Assembly (NCBI GenBank): GCA_002296655.1
Contig: DBIN01000019.1
Span: 1-64,000 of the forward strand
DNA: 64,000 bases
Direction: 5' to 3'
Origin: Acinetobacter sp. UBA801
GTDB taxonomy: Bacteria > Pseudomonadota > Gammaproteobacteria > Pseudomonadales > Moraxellaceae
Shown here: one piece after another, positions 7,586 to 16,681 of the stretch
Layout: every line of letters starts with the position of its first letter
How positions within the stretch are numbered: the first letter of the stretch is position 1
Translations under genes and position numbers: made by a program
The notes under the pieces: generated by a model
Seen by the model: the letters and a program-made list of their open reading frames with translations, nothing else
Database searches by the model: none
Told to the model about the DNA's origin: nothing

Positions 7586-10009
7586 CTAGTCAAATTTAGA
7601 CTTGGCATTGGCTTTTTTCTTTTTCTCTTTGGTCTTTTTCTTGGTTTTTTCTTTCGGTTTTATTTCCGACTTCGCTGAGGTTTTTTTACCATAAGAACTC
7701 GGTTTGTTTTTTTGCTTTTTCTTTGGCACAGGTTGCTCACCGTTTTCACTTAAAGTCGCCTTGCTTGGACGCTCAGAAAAAACTTCTTCAGTGGTTTCAC
7801 GGCTGAACGGTTTTGCCACGCGCGGTGCACGCATACGAATAACACGACCTGCATGGGTGAGTTGCTGCATGAGTTGAAAATCAATTTTGCGATCTTCTAA
7901 ATTCACAGCCGCTACTTTAATTTTGACTTCATCGCCTAAGCTAAAGGTTTGACCGCGACCTTGACCGACCAAACTTTGACTTGCTTGATCAAATACAAAG
8001 AAATCATCGCCTAACTGGCTGACATGAATCATGCCATCGACATAAAGGTCTTTGAGAGTAACAAATAGACCGAATTCTGCCACTGCAGAAATGATGCCCA
8101 CAAATTCTTCACCTAAATGCTGCTGCATATAGTGGCATTTTAGCCATGTCGTGACAGAGCGCGAAGCTTCATCGGCACGACGTTCGGTTGCAGAATAATG
8201 CTCGCCTGCATCATCTAAAGCTGCGCCCGAAAGTGGTGATGGCTTGTGTTGTAAATGCGCTTTAATGGCACGGTGTAATAACAGGTCAGGGTAGCGGCGA
8301 ATTGGTGAAGTGAAATGCGTGTAGGCATCATAAGCTAAACCAAAGTGTCCTGCATTGTTGGCACCATAATAGGCCTGCATCATGGAGCGTAATAACACCG
8401 CGTGAATACTTGGCGCATCAATACGATCTTTAGTGGCTTCAATCACCGCTTGATAGTCGGCCTGAGTTGGTTGTTCTGGGAAATGTAGCCCAAGTAATTT
8501 GACAAAATCACGGACTTTTTGAATACGTGAAAACTCAGGCGGTTCATGCACACGGTACAGCATCGGCACATCATGTTTGAGTGCATATTCTGCTGCTGCG
8601 ACGTTGGCGAGCAACATACATTCTTCAATCAGTTTATGTGCATCGTTACGGGTGCGCGGCAAAATTTGCGTAATTCCACCTAACTCATCAAAGGTCATGT
8701 AGGTTTCAACTGTTTCAAACTCCATGGCATGACGTTCAGCACGTAAGCCTTTCAGCACTTGATACAGTTGGAACAGAGTATTTAATGATTTGCGCACCTC
8801 CCGATCTTCTGGAATTGCCGCACTATCACCCTCAAAATATTGTGCCACTTGGGTATAGGTTAAACGTGCTTTGGAATGCATGACCGATGGATAGAATTCA
8901 AAACCTGTGACCCGACCTGCGCGTGACAGTTTTAAATCGCAGACCATACATAAACGGTCAACCTGCGGATTGAGCGAACATAAGCCATTCGATAAAGCTT
9001 CAGGCAACATTGGCAATACAAAATGCGGGAAATACACCGAAGTCCCACGTTGCTGAGCTTCATGATCTAATGGTTTGCCTGGGCGGACATAATGGCTGAC
9101 ATCGGCAATGGCGACCACGACACGGTAGCCACCGCCTGGACGTTTTTCGGCGTACACCGCATCGTCAAAGTCGCGGGCATCTTCACCATCAATGGTGACT
9201 AAGGCTAAATCGCGTAAATCAACACGTCCTTCACGGTCTTGGGCAGTCGGTTCCTGAAAGCTTTCGGCTTCTTGAATGACCTCTTCAGGAAATTCATATG
9301 GCAGACCAAACTCTAAAATGGTTTGCGGGATAATAATTTCTGTATCGGCTTTGTCTGCCATCGACTGAATAATATGTCCTGTGCCGAATTCTTCACGGGT
9401 TGGATAGTCGTCAATGGCAATGCGCACAGAATCGCCCAATTTAACTTGGGCGTGTTCAATTAATTCTTTTTCAAGGGTAATGGGTTGATGGCTATTCGGC
9501 TGGGCAGGCTGAATAAAATATTCACCATCGTATTCTGACAATTTACCAATGATTTGTTTGACGCGACGCTGGGTGACTTCAGTAATAAAGCCCCATGCCT
9601 TGCCTTTACGATCTACCGAAGTCTGGCGGACTTTGACTTGATCGCCATTAAACACCAAACGTAGTTCACGTTCAGGCAATAAAATATCTTCATGACCTGC
9701 AATATTGGCTGTGCCTAAACCTTTACTGTTGATGTAAACCGTGGCGTCATGAGTCGGTTGTTCTGCAGCCAGCTGGAACTTGAATCCATCTTTCATGAGC
9801 TGACCATCACGCACCATGGCAATTAAACGATGGCTTAACGCATCAATACTTTTTTGATCTGCAATGGCAAAATGCTCGACCAAGTCTGCATGTGACTGTG
9901 CCGCTTGCAGTGTTTCAATGGTTTCTAAGATTAAGGTACGGCTTGGAATAGGATTTTCGTAACGTTCGGCTTCAGCTTTCGCTTCAGGATCGACCCAATT
10001 TTTCATCAT
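7586..10009 (-). CDS. rnr: Ribonuclease R
   Basis: An 807-residue 3'-5' exoribonuclease of the RNase II/RNB family, which degrades structured RNA in mRNA decay, rRNA quality control and trans-translation. Domains in order: an N-terminal winged helix (about 20-85), cold-shock domains (about 85-230), the RNB catalytic core with DGEDARDFDDAV (about residue 270, supplying the metal-binding Asp residues), an S1 domain (about 633-725), and a very Lys-rich tail (about 765-805). Length is close to E. coli RNase R (813). ATG at 10009 or the adjacent 10006 can start it. Monocistronic: it has its own terminator. Confidence 0.95.
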   Translation of the reverse strand: MMKNWVDPEAKAEAERYENPIPSRTLILETIETLQAAQSHADLVEHFAIADQKSIDALSHRLIAMVRDGQLMKDGFKFQLAAEQPTHDATVYINSKGLGTANIAGHEDILLPERELRLVFNGDQVKVRQTSVDRKGKAWGFITEVTQRRVKQIIGKLSEYDGEYFIQPAQPNSHQPITLEKELIEHAQVKLGDSVRIAIDDYPTREEFGTGHIIQSMADKADTEIIIPQTILEFGLPYEFPEEVIQEAESFQEPTAQDREGRVDLRDLALVTIDGEDARDFDDAVYAEKRPGGGYRVVVAIADVSHYVRPGKPLDHEAQQRGTSVYFPHFVLPMLPEALSNGLCSLNPQVDRLCMVCDLKLSRAGRVTGFEFYPSVMHSKARLTYTQVAQYFEGDSAAIPEDREVRKSLNTLFQLYQVLKGLRAERHAMEFETVETYMTFDELGGITQILPRTRNDAHKLIEECMLLANVAAAEYALKHDVPMLYRVHEPPEFSRIQKVRDFVKLLGLHFPEQPTQADYQAVIEATKDRIDAPSIHAVLLRSMMQAYYGANNAGHFGLAYDAYTHFTSPIRRYPDLLLHRAIKAHLQHKPSPLSGAALDDAGEHYSATERRADEASRSVTTWLKCHYMQQHLGEEFVGIISAVAEFGLFVTLKDLYVDGMIHVSQLGDDFFVFDQASQSLVGQGRGQTFSLGDEVKIKVAAVNLEDRKIDFQLMQQLTHAGRVIRMRAPRVAKPFSRETTEEVFSERPSKATLSENGEQPVPKKKQKNKPSSYGKKTSAKSEIKPKEKTKKKTKEKKKKANAKSKFD

Positions 10010-10047
10010 GGAATAAACTTCATGTCAGAAGGTAGGTTTAGCATAAG

Positions 10048-10074
10048 TCATGTACGTGAAGACTGCACGTAAAT
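10048..10074. promoter_or_regulatory. Inverted repeat in the rnr upstream region
   Basis: TACGTG/CACGTA arms with a seven-base loop, extended by a CAT/ATG pair. It lies 40-65 bp upstream of the rnr start inside a 264-bp gap that otherwise holds only the divergent promoters. It is a possible operator or an accidental palindrome. Confidence 0.25.
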
Positions 10075-10231
10075 GATTGCAATAATGTGTTTTCTGTCGT
10101 TATTTTACGATGTTTCTGGTTTTTGTGTAATGATTGCCAAAAGTTCGGGCGCAATTCTGGCAATGAATCCTGAAAATTGTTTAAAAAATATTTAATTGAG
10201 CAAAAATATGCAAAAATTGTGGTGTCTAAGC

Positions 10232-10260
10232 TTGCAGTGCTAGCACTTAATTTGTATTAT
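10232..10260 (+). promoter_or_regulatory. Candidate promoter of the tRNA-Ser/tRNA-Arg cluster
   Basis: TTGCAG (10232-10237), a 17-base spacer and TATTAT (10255-10260) end 14 bp before the tRNA-Ser gene, the expected geometry for a tRNA promoter. The -35 box is weak. Confidence 0.45.
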
Positions 10261-10273
10261 GGCGGCACGTTAC

Positions 10274-10363
10274 GGTGAGATGGGTGAGTGGCTGAAACCA
10301 CGTCCCTGCTAAGGACGCATACGGGTAACTGTATCGAGGGTTCGAATCCCTCTCTCACCGCCA
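10274..10363 (+). tRNA. tRNA-Ser (anticodon GCU)
   Basis: 90 bases including an encoded CCA. The acceptor stem GGTGAGA/TCTCACC is perfect and the discriminator is G. The anticodon arm CGTCC-CTGCTAA-GGACG presents GCT, which decodes AGC/AGU. A long class II variable arm (CATACGGGTAACTGTATC) and a GGTTCGAATCC T-arm confirm tRNA-Ser. Confidence 0.97.
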
Positions 10364-10378
10364 CGCTTTACTTATGTC

Positions 10379-10455
10379 GCGCTCATAGCTCAGCTGGATA
10401 GAGCACTTGGCTACGAACTAAGGGGTCGGGAGTTCGAATCTCTCTGAGCGCACCA
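10379..10455 (+). tRNA. tRNA-Arg (anticodon ACG), copy 1
   Basis: 77 bases with encoded CCA. Acceptor GCGCTCA/TGAGCGC; the anticodon loop CTACGAA gives ACG (A34 expected to be inosine, reading CGU/CGC/CGA). It lies 15 bp after tRNA-Ser and is probably on the same transcript. Confidence 0.97.
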
Positions 10456-10504
10456 ATAAGTAAACTGAACAGTAACGTATCGCCTAAATTGGCAAACAAG
10501 TAAT

Positions 10505-10581
10505 GCGCTCATAGCTCAGCTGGATAGAGCACTTGGCTACGAACTAAGGGGTCGGGAGTTCGAATCTCTCTGAGCGCACCA
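10505..10581 (+). tRNA. tRNA-Arg (anticodon ACG), copy 2
   Basis: Identical in all 77 bases to copy 1 and 49 bp downstream of it. It is followed at once by a terminator, so it likely ends the first tRNA transcript. Confidence 0.97.
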
Positions 10582-10593
10582 ACTTGAACAATC

Positions 10594-10617
10594 AACCGCT
10601 TAAATGCGGTTTTTTTG
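10594..10617 (+). terminator. Terminator after tRNA-Arg copy 2
   Basis: An AACCGC/GCGGTT hairpin with a six-base loop followed by TTTTTT. Confidence 0.8.
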
Positions 10618-10751
10618 TGCCTGAATTTGCTGATATAGAGTGGGTATCTGCATTGACCCGAAGCCAAGCCTATGCAATAGTTGTATTGCGGTAAAACTTT
10701 TTTTAATCGTCCAATATCTGTGCATTTGATTGCAAAATAATGAATTAATAC

Positions 10752-10779
10752 TTAACAGCCAGAAAAAAACACGTATAAT
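10752..10779 (+). promoter_or_regulatory. Promoter of tRNA-Arg copy 3
   Basis: TTAACA (10752-10757), a 16-base spacer and a consensus TATAAT (10774-10779), 18 bp before the third tRNA-Arg. A GC-rich, discriminator-like segment (GCACCCC) follows the -10, as expected of a stable-RNA promoter. Confidence 0.75.
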
Positions 10780-10797
10780 GCACCCCATCAAGTCGTC

Positions 10798-10874
10798 GCG
10801 CTCATAGCTCAGCTGGATAGAGCACTTGGCTACGAACTAAGGGGTCGGGAGTTCGAATCTCTCTGAGCGCACCA
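10798..10874 (+). tRNA. tRNA-Arg (anticodon ACG), copy 3
   Basis: Identical to the two copies upstream, but separated from copy 2 by a terminator and its own promoter, so it is an independent transcription unit. Confidence 0.97.
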
Positions 10875-10883
10875 ACTTGAATT

Positions 10884-10914
10884 AAAAAAACCGCACTTTT
10901 GATGCGGTTTTTTT
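10884..10914 (+). terminator. Terminator after tRNA-Arg copy 3
   Basis: AAAAAAACCGCA and TGCGGTTTTTTT pair around a short loop. The same core (ACCGC/GCGGT) follows copy 2, as if tRNA and terminator were duplicated together. Confidence 0.85.
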
Positions 10915-11068
10915 GCATCTACACTATCTAAAAATGATGAAATTTCTGTGTCAAAAGTATGACTATTGTTTTACACCTGGCTTTGAGCGAATAAACACGA
11001 AAAAAATAAGGAAAGTGCTCAATCTAGTGTAAGATTTAGCTCAATTTGAATGACTTGATGATGAGCTT

Positions 11069-11566
11069 ATGTCTGACACGCAGCCAGCATTGTCTTTGCG
11101 CTATTTTTTAAATTTAGAAGAATCTCAAGACGGCTTTGCCCTTGCCACTTTTGGAAAAAAACAATTCACCCGTTTTATTACACCACTGATTAGTATGGCG
11201 ATTATTGCTTGGGGCTTTTATTTGGGCTTCGATGGGGTAGGTCGCTATTATGTTGCGCTCGGTGCTTTCTTTTTAATCTTACAAACTCTAATGCGTTATT
11301 GGTTCTTGCCAATGATGTTTAAACGTCAGTTTGTAAAGTACCAATTTGGAAAAAGTGAACAAGGTATTGATTTATTTCAGGACTATGCCGAGCTGTATGC
11401 CAATGGTCGTAAACAGGTATTTCATTACAACGAGGTGCAAAATTTCGCTGTAGGTAAACTCACCTATATGCTGGAATTAAAAAATCGTACAGTGGTGATT
11501 GTGCCGAAACGTGCATTTAATCAGCCTGCAGAACAAACGGTTTTTGAAAATACCTTTAAAAAGTAA
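11069..11566 (+). CDS. YcxB-like membrane protein
   Basis: 165 residues. A cytoplasmic N-terminus of about 35 residues is followed by two adjacent membrane helices (about residues 36-75, FITPLISMAIIAWGFYLGF then YYVALGAFFLILQTL). A cytoplasmic C-terminal domain contains the YcxB-type pattern in which an ANGRKQVFHYNEVQNF turn leads to FxxIVPKRAF (residues about 145-155). No enzymatic function is established for the family. It stands alone between the tRNA cluster and the FAH gene 40 bp downstream, which may be co-transcribed. Confidence 0.65.
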   Translation: MSDTQPALSLRYFLNLEESQDGFALATFGKKQFTRFITPLISMAIIAWGFYLGFDGVGRYYVALGAFFLILQTLMRYWFLPMMFKRQFVKYQFGKSEQGIDLFQDYAELYANGRKQVFHYNEVQNFAVGKLTYMLELKNRTVVIVPKRAFNQPAEQTVFENTFKK

Positions 11567-11606
11567 GTTTTAATTTTCCCAATTTACGAATTATTTGAGG
11601 ATGATC

Positions 11607-12245
11607 ATGAATACACGTCCATCTAAAATTGTCTGTGTCGGTCGCAGTTATGCAGACCATGCCAAAGAATTAGGTAATGCTGTACCTGATCGTCCTGTGT
11701 TATTTATTAAACCGCCAAGTAGTTTACGCAGTTTAAATGATGGGATTACGTGGAATAAAGTCTGGGGCAATTGTCATTATGAATGTGAGCTGAGTTTACG
11801 CATTGACCAAACCTTAAATTCAGGCACAGATCCTGCCAAAGTGTTGGATGCTGTAGGTGCTGTGACTTTGGGCTTGGATTTAACTTTGCGTGAATTGCAG
11901 GATGAACTCAAGAAAAAAGGGCAGCCATGGGAACGAGCCAAAGCATTTGATGGTTCTTGTGTGTTGGCAGACTGGGTGGATGTATCGGAAATTCAGAACT
12001 GGAAAAACGTGCAATATCGTTTGGACATTAATGACGGATTACGTCAGCAAGGCGATACGGGTTTATTGATTTTTGATATTGCGGCATTATTGATAGATAT
12101 TAGTCAAGTGTTTAGTTTAGAACCTGGTGATGTGGTAATGACTGGGACACCTGCAGGGGTGGCAGCATTACAGTCGGGCGATCAATTGAAGATGACCTTA
12201 CAAGGACGCACTCAGGCATTTGTTTGGACGACTTTTGTGAAATAA
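11607..12245 (+). CDS. Fumarylacetoacetate hydrolase (FAH) family enzyme
   Basis: 212 residues of the FAH fold close to the YcgM/FAHD1 branch. It opens with KIVCVGRSYADHAKELGN, then KPPSSL, an acidic metal site (YECELSLRI; family pattern E-x-E), GLDLTLR and, near the end, the GDVVMTGTPAGV motif. Members act on acylpyruvates or oxaloacetate (hydrolysis, decarboxylation or keto-enol tautomerisation); the precise substrate cannot be read. ATG 11607 is chosen because GAGG lies six bases upstream; upstream TTG 11595 and ATG 11601 overlap or abut that site. Confidence 0.85.
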   Translation: MNTRPSKIVCVGRSYADHAKELGNAVPDRPVLFIKPPSSLRSLNDGITWNKVWGNCHYECELSLRIDQTLNSGTDPAKVLDAVGAVTLGLDLTLRELQDELKKKGQPWERAKAFDGSCVLADWVDVSEIQNWKNVQYRLDINDGLRQQGDTGLLIFDIAALLIDISQVFSLEPGDVVMTGTPAGVAALQSGDQLKMTLQGRTQAFVWTTFVK

Positions 12246-12256
12246 ATAGCGGTGTA

Positions 12257-12293
12257 AACGGTGATGCCCCAAAAGATGAGTATCACCGTTTTA
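12257..12293 (+). terminator. Terminator after the FAH gene
   Basis: AACGGTGAT/ATCACCGTT, a 9-bp stem with a 16-base loop, then TTTT; it sits between convergent genes. Confidence 0.75.
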
Positions 12294-12315
12294 TCATTGC
12301 TTTTAAATCCGAAGG

Positions 12316-12837
12316 TTATACTTTGATTAAATGCTGAAATTTACTGCGTAATTTATTCAGTTTCGGTGGAATAGAAAAATTGCAGTAGCCCTGATTTGGA
12401 TTTTTGGCAAAAAAATTCTGATGATAGTCTTCCGCAGGGTAAAATTCAGGGGCTGCACTGAGTTCAGTCACAACATTCACACCTTCTGCTTGTAAGGCTG
12501 CAATCATCTCGGCTGCAGTTTGTTGTTGTGCAGCATCCAAATAATAAATCACAGAGCGATATTGTGTGCCGACATCATTGCCTTGACGGTTTAATGTGGT
12601 TGGGTCGTGTGTGGCAAAAAACACCTCAAGTAATTGTGAATAGCTGATCTGCTGTTCATCAAAATCAATCAAAATGACTTCTGCATGTCCGCTGTCGCCA
12701 CGGCAAATATCTTCATAGCTTGGGTTTAAGGTATGTCCACCTGCATAACCGCTGGTGACTTTTTTTACGCCCTGCAATTGTAAAAATACAGCTTCGACAC
12801 ACCAGAAACATCCGCCACCAAACAATGCTTGTTGCAT
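12316..12837 (-). CDS. msrA: Peptide methionine (S)-S-oxide reductase A
   Basis: A 173-residue cytoplasmic enzyme that reduces the S-diastereomer of methionine sulfoxide in proteins, restoring oxidised residues. The signature GGGCFWC is at residues 7-13, with catalytic Cys10. GYAGG, the HAE turn and HDPTT follow, and the YHQNFF/QGYC segment near the C-terminus fits a resolving Cys. I chose ATG 12837 because AAGGA stands seven bases before it; the frame runs 11 codons further to 12870 without family similarity. No msrB is fused or adjacent. It is separated by 63 bp from the META lipoprotein. Confidence 0.93.
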   Translation of the reverse strand: MQQALFGGGCFWCVEAVFLQLQGVKKVTSGYAGGHTLNPSYEDICRGDSGHAEVILIDFDEQQISYSQLLEVFFATHDPTTLNRQGNDVGTQYRSVIYYLDAAQQQTAAEMIAALQAEGVNVVTELSAAPEFYPAEDYHQNFFAKNPNQGYCNFSIPPKLNKLRSKFQHLIKV

Positions 12838-12900
12838 GATTTTGTCCTTATATTTTATCAAATCAACCATTTTAAGCCTATTTATGATTAGGCTTAGACA

Positions 12901-13368
12901 TTAACGTACAGCCGTTGGTGTTTCAAATTGAATTAGTAAATTTCCATGACGATCTAGCAATTTTAGAGTTTTGCCATAGACCTGATAATGTGTCACTTTA
13001 TTCAGGGCCTCATGAAATTTTTGATCTAAATTGTTGTTATTTAAGCAGGCCATTCGTGTGGTTGCCAATTGCCCCAATTGTAGGGTGTCACGTCCTGCGG
13101 CATAGCTAGCAGTGATTCGGTTACAACTATCTGAACCTGTGACTGTTTGTGTGGCGGCATCAAAGTTTAAATATGGCAAGTTTTGGCGGTTTGCTGCAGT
13201 ATTTAACATGCTGTTGCCCAATTGCGTAGCAGTCCATGTACGTTGTACTAAATTAGCTTGATTGATTGCGGTAATTTGGCTGGTGCTCGTTTGAGTTGGC
13301 ATATTTTCACATCCAGAGAAAAGCATGACTGAAGCAAATATTGCGACACCAAAAGATTTTTTAAACAT
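12901..13368 (-). CDS. META-domain (HslJ-like) lipoprotein
   Basis: 155 residues. A lipoprotein signal peptide ends at LFSGC (Cys about residue 20), so the protein is predicted to be anchored in the outer or inner membrane. The rest is one META domain: residues about 68-80 have the GSDSCNRITASY signature, then LATTRMACL and a final strand with LKLLDRHGNLLIQF. META/HslJ proteins are associated with envelope stress and novobiocin tolerance in E. coli, but the biochemical role is unclear. Its spacing from msrA suggests either a loose operon or an independent gene. Confidence 0.8.
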   Translation of the reverse strand: MFKKSFGVAIFASVMLFSGCENMPTQTSTSQITAINQANLVQRTWTATQLGNSMLNTAANRQNLPYLNFDAATQTVTGSDSCNRITASYAAGRDTLQLGQLATTRMACLNNNNLDQKFHEALNKVTHYQVYGKTLKLLDRHGNLLIQFETPTAVR

Positions 13369-13518
13369 GGAATGATCTCTAATTTTTTGAAATTGTTGCT
13401 ATCTAAACAAATTATGCGCCGTGACTCTAGTTGAATTTGTATGTTTGCTGCAACTTTTCCAAGATATGGTGGTTTTCTATTTGAATGAATTGTATCTGGG
13501 CAAAATGACCAAAATAGG

Positions 13519-14574
13519 TCAAGGCAGCACTTTGTTTTGATCGGTTGGATGCGAGTAAGGCGTGCTGATTTTCGCTGAAGAATCGAGCTGTACCCCTTGT
13601 CGAATAAGTCTGGAAAAGTCCTGACTGTGGATATCTTTTAAGTTTTCCACACGTGGGTTAATGTGGGCGCGTTGATACCAAGTTTGCATATCCCAACGCT
13701 GATCCAGCGCATGCAAATCATATAAATAATTGGGTAAATAACCCGAAGCCAACAGGCGATAGTCTGCAGGGAAGCGTTTTTGTGTTACTGACTGAATCAT
13801 ATCAAACAACAATGTGGTGCAATTACTGGTCAAAGTGTTGTACCAACGTGGCTTAGCCGCCAAAGCATCGGCTTTACGCAGATATTCTTGAAATAAAGCC
13901 TGCACTTCTTGAGGATTCATTTGAATTGGGAAGAAATAAACTTGTTCACCCCGAATATTACTGCGAGTGTAAATGATATCTTTTTCATCGGCAGCAACAA
14001 GGCTCAACTCATATTTTCGAAAGAAGCCACCAATCGCAGAAAACTCTTCATGTCTTTCTTTGCGTATTTCAATGGAAAAAGTCAGAGGCGCTTGATCGGC
14101 AAAGTCAAAACTAACCAAGGTATGCGCAATTTTAGGCCCCATCCAGTATGAGGTGATGATATTCACTCCAGTAATCTGTTTCAGATTAAATTGGCGGGTT
14201 TCCCAGTGTTCGGTATAGCGACCATCGGCATGCCAGTCAAAATTGCGGACATTGTGCAGTGTGACCTGATCTTGTACTTGTTCATAATGCAGCATGCGAG
14301 CCACTTCAGGGTTCCAGTCTCGGTCTTGCTTGGCATCCATCCCAAAATACCAAAACAATCCTAAGGCAAAACCTAATAGGTAAACCAGAATATCCTGATT
14401 GCGACTCAGCAAATGCTGAGTGATATAGATGCCTAAAATGCTGAGCGTAAAGGCTAGCCAAGTTCCAATCAGCACACGGCTCATCAACCAACCCAAAGGT
14501 TGATGAATCCACAAGGCCATACTCAGCCAAATAGAAGAAAGAATGACACCTAAACTGAAGATGAAATGCAGCAT
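13519..14574 (-). CDS. DUF4105 (Lnb-like N-terminal) integral membrane protein
   Basis: 351 residues. Three N-terminal membrane helices (within about residues 1-85) precede a periplasmic domain of the DUF4105 family. That family shows a tryptophan-rich start (ARMLHYEQ...HNVRNFDWHADGRY), IKAHTLVSF-like strands, and the conserved TSNCTTLLFDMI segment (about residue 250) whose Asn-Cys pair suggests a cysteine-protease-like site. No substrate is known. ATG 14574 has AGGA seven bases upstream; the TTG at 14592 has none. It lies 69 bp downstream of folA on the same strand. Confidence 0.75.
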   Translation of the reverse strand: MLHFIFSLGVILSSIWLSMALWIHQPLGWLMSRVLIGTWLAFTLSILGIYITQHLLSRNQDILVYLLGFALGLFWYFGMDAKQDRDWNPEVARMLHYEQVQDQVTLHNVRNFDWHADGRYTEHWETRQFNLKQITGVNIITSYWMGPKIAHTLVSFDFADQAPLTFSIEIRKERHEEFSAIGGFFRKYELSLVAADEKDIIYTRSNIRGEQVYFFPIQMNPQEVQALFQEYLRKADALAAKPRWYNTLTSNCTTLLFDMIQSVTQKRFPADYRLLASGYLPNYLYDLHALDQRWDMQTWYQRAHINPRVENLKDIHSQDFSRLIRQGVQLDSSAKISTPYSHPTDQNKVLP

Positions 14575-14643
14575 CCGCCATTCCTGAGGCAAGTTAAATT
14601 CCGTTTAAGTTATGATAATCACAGATTGCCAAAGCTGTCAGCA

Positions 14644-15156
14644 TTATTTTTGATAGCGGGCAAACTCAAAGACAATACCTGATTTTTCATCGACATGCTG
14701 TTCTGAGGTCACTTTTTTAAACTCGGCAGGAATGGCAGGATAATGTGCATCTCCCTGCACATCCAGCTCAATATGCGTCAGTTCCAGACGGTCAGTAAGC
14801 GGCATGGTTTGGCTAAAAATTTCACCACCGCCAATAATAAATAAAGTGTTTGGTTTTTCTGAGGCGTGTACATCGGCAACGGCTTGTTGCAGCGCATCTT
14901 CAATGCTGTGTGCGACTTTTGTGCCTTCAAATGCCCAGTTTGGGTCGCGGGTAATCACCCAATTGACACGTTTAGGGAGAGTGCGCCCCATTGATTCCAG
15001 TGTTTTGCGTCCCATAATCACCACGCCACCTTGGGTGATTTCTTTGAAGTGTTTTAAGTCTGCCGAAATATGCCACGGCAATTGGTTACCCTGACCAATG
15101 CAGCGTTGTTGATCCATAGCGACCACGTGTACAACTTCTAAATTTTGAAATGACAT
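14644..15156 (-). CDS. folA: Dihydrofolate reductase
   Basis: A 170-residue NADPH-dependent DHFR that regenerates tetrahydrofolate for one-carbon and thymidylate synthesis and is the target of trimethoprim. The fold markers are in order: VHVVAMDQQRCIGQGNQLPW, the LPWHISADLKHFKEIT helix with the folate-binding Asp, GRKTLESMGR, and the cofactor loop IIGGGEIF. ATG 15156 gives the normal DHFR N-terminus; the frame extends 18 codons upstream to a TTG without similarity. It follows thyA by 90 bp, so the two genes that together cycle folate for dTMP form a functional pair. Confidence 0.95.
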   Translation of the reverse strand: MSFQNLEVVHVVAMDQQRCIGQGNQLPWHISADLKHFKEITQGGVVIMGRKTLESMGRTLPKRVNWVITRDPNWAFEGTKVAHSIEDALQQAVADVHASEKPNTLFIIGGGEIFSQTMPLTDRLELTHIELDVQGDAHYPAIPAEFKKVTSEQHVDEKSGIVFEFARYQK

Positions 15157-15245
15157 AATTCGGCTCGTATTTTCTTCTTCTGCAAAGTGTTTTAGGGATG
15201 TTCGGATCAATTAAATGTTGAGATACCAAATCTAGCAATAGGTAA

Positions 15246-16088
15246 TTAAACCGCGACAGGCGCTTTAATTGCAGGATGTGACTCATAGCCTACAATTTCA
15301 ATATCTTCAAATTTAAAGTCGAAAATATCTTTGATTTCAGGATTGAGTTTTAACTGACATAATGCTAGTGGTTCACGGCTTAGCTGTAATTGCGCTTGTT
15401 CAAAGTGGTTGGCATATAAATGCGTATCGCCACCTGTCCAAACAAAATCTCCGACTTCTAAATCACAGACTTGTGCGATCATGTGGGTCAGTAAAGCATA
15501 GCTAGCAATATTAAAAGGTACGCCTAAAAAAACATCGGCACTGCGTTGATATAATTGGCATGAGAGTTTGCCGTTGTGCACAAAAAACTGGAATAAAGTA
15601 TGGCAAGGCGGTAAAGCCACTTGTCCTGCTTCTTTTGGGTTCCAGCCCGACACAATTAAACGACGTGAATTTGGATTGGTTTTAATTTCATTGATTAACC
15701 ATGTAATTTGGTCAAAACCATCTTGCTCATACAAACCATCCACTTTTTGTGTTGCGCCAAAATTACGCCATTGATGTCCATACACTGGGCCAAGTTCACC
15801 TTCAGGACGACCAAAACGCGCGGTTTGTTCTGCGGTAGACCATTCATCCCAAATACTGACTTTATGTTCTTGTAGATATTTGACGTTGGTATCGCCTTTT
15901 AAAAACCATAACAGCTCAATCACGATAGAACGGAAATGTACTTTTTTGGTGGTCAGCAGTGGAAAACCTTGCGCAAGGTTAAAACGCATTTGATGTCCAA
16001 ATACAGAACGCGTACCTGTTCCGGTACGATCACCTTTGTCGCCACCATGGTCAAGAATATGTTGGAGTAGGTCTAAATACTGGCGCAT
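15246..16088 (-). CDS. thyA: Thymidylate synthase
   Basis: A 280-residue enzyme converting dUMP to dTMP with methylene-tetrahydrofolate. The N-terminal [11 protein letters not shown] phosphate-binding loop, the catalytic Cys in [10 protein letters not shown] (about residue 160), [18 protein letters not shown] and the C-terminal [10 protein letters not shown] end are all present, so it should be active. Length matches the family (E. coli 264, with small insertions). It produces the dihydrofolate that FolA, encoded just downstream, recycles. Confidence 0.97.
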   Translation of the reverse strand: MRQYLDLLQHILDHGGDKGDRTGTGTRSVFGHQMRFNLAQGFPLLTTKKVHFRSIVIELLWFLKGDTNVKYLQEHKVSIWDEWSTAEQTARFGRPEGELGPVYGHQWRNFGATQKVDGLYEQDGFDQITWLINEIKTNPNSRRLIVSGWNPKEAGQVALPPCHTLFQFFVHNGKLSCQLYQRSADVFLGVPFNIASYALLTHMIAQVCDLEVGDFVWTGGDTHLYANHFEQAQLQLSREPLALCQLKLNPEIKDIFDFKFEDIEIVGYESHPAIKAPVAV

Positions 16089-16185
16089 AGCGTTCTCTGG
16101 TCAAGCAAAAATGAATATTTTGGTTGGGCGATTCGATGCCCAGTAAATCAGAAAGAATAATAGCAGAGTTTTTTAAGTTGTGACT

Positions 16186-16569
16186 TTATTGTGTGTCGGA
16201 AGTGTGATGTTGATGCAGTAAAGCCAGTGGTGAAAACAGGCAAATAGCCAAAGCGGTAAAGCCAATGCCTTGTGCACCCGATAGTAAAATTTCACCGTGT
16301 TGAATCTGCATAAAAATGAGTGCGAGTAACAACGCCAGTGGAATCCAAGTCAATAGTCGTGCTAACCAACCTGTTGGATGTTGGGCGGTAAAATGAATTT
16401 TGCAGTAACGACAAATTAAAAAAACAAGACCTGCAGCCAGAAACATTAAAATCGCATCGAGCTTTAAGGGTTCTAAAAGATATAACGCGGCGGTGACCAG
16501 TGCGATCACCATCAGCAGGGCAATTTTCTTTGTGACGGTAACCTGTGGGTTAAACCAAAATTCAAGCAT
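16186..16569 (-). CDS. Small four-helix membrane protein, unknown
   Basis: A 127-residue hydrophobic protein with about four predicted helices (near residues 15-32, 36-54, 74-92 and 100-118), a short Arg/Cys-containing cytoplasmic loop (RYCKIHF) and a His-rich C-terminus (LLHQHHTSD). ATG 16569 is preferred: the longer open frame to 16731 overlaps lgt and crosses the lgt terminator. I recognise no family. It is read in the same direction as lgt, after the lgt terminator. Confidence 0.55.
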   Translation of the reverse strand: MLEFWFNPQVTVTKKIALLMVIALVTAALYLLEPLKLDAILMFLAAGLVFLICRYCKIHFTAQHPTGWLARLLTWIPLALLLALIFMQIQHGEILLSGAQGIGFTALAICLFSPLALLHQHHTSDTQ

Positions 16570-16618
16570 GTGAGAGATTGATGTCTGAAAAGTATAAGTA
16601 CTAGATGGTACTTTAGCA

Positions 16619-16647
16619 TAAAAAAAGGCGAAGATTGACTTCGCCTG
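16619..16647 (-). terminator. lgt terminator
   Basis: On the minus strand AGGCGAAG-TCAAT-CTTCGCCT is followed by TTTTTT, 35 bp after the lgt stop. Confidence 0.85.
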
Positions 16648-16681
16648 AATGGATGAAACCCGCATGTAAATGGATAGCGGT

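Noticed and set aside
10600..10791. 63-residue minus-strand ORF between tRNA-Arg copies 2 and 3
   Set aside because: It overlaps the tRNA terminator and the consensus promoter of copy 3, has no ribosome site and no recognisable family.
10379..10874. Regularly repeated 77-bp sequence that could suggest a repeat array
   Set aside because: Each repeat folds as a complete tRNA-Arg with CCA; spacers differ in length, and there is no CRISPR-like repeat.
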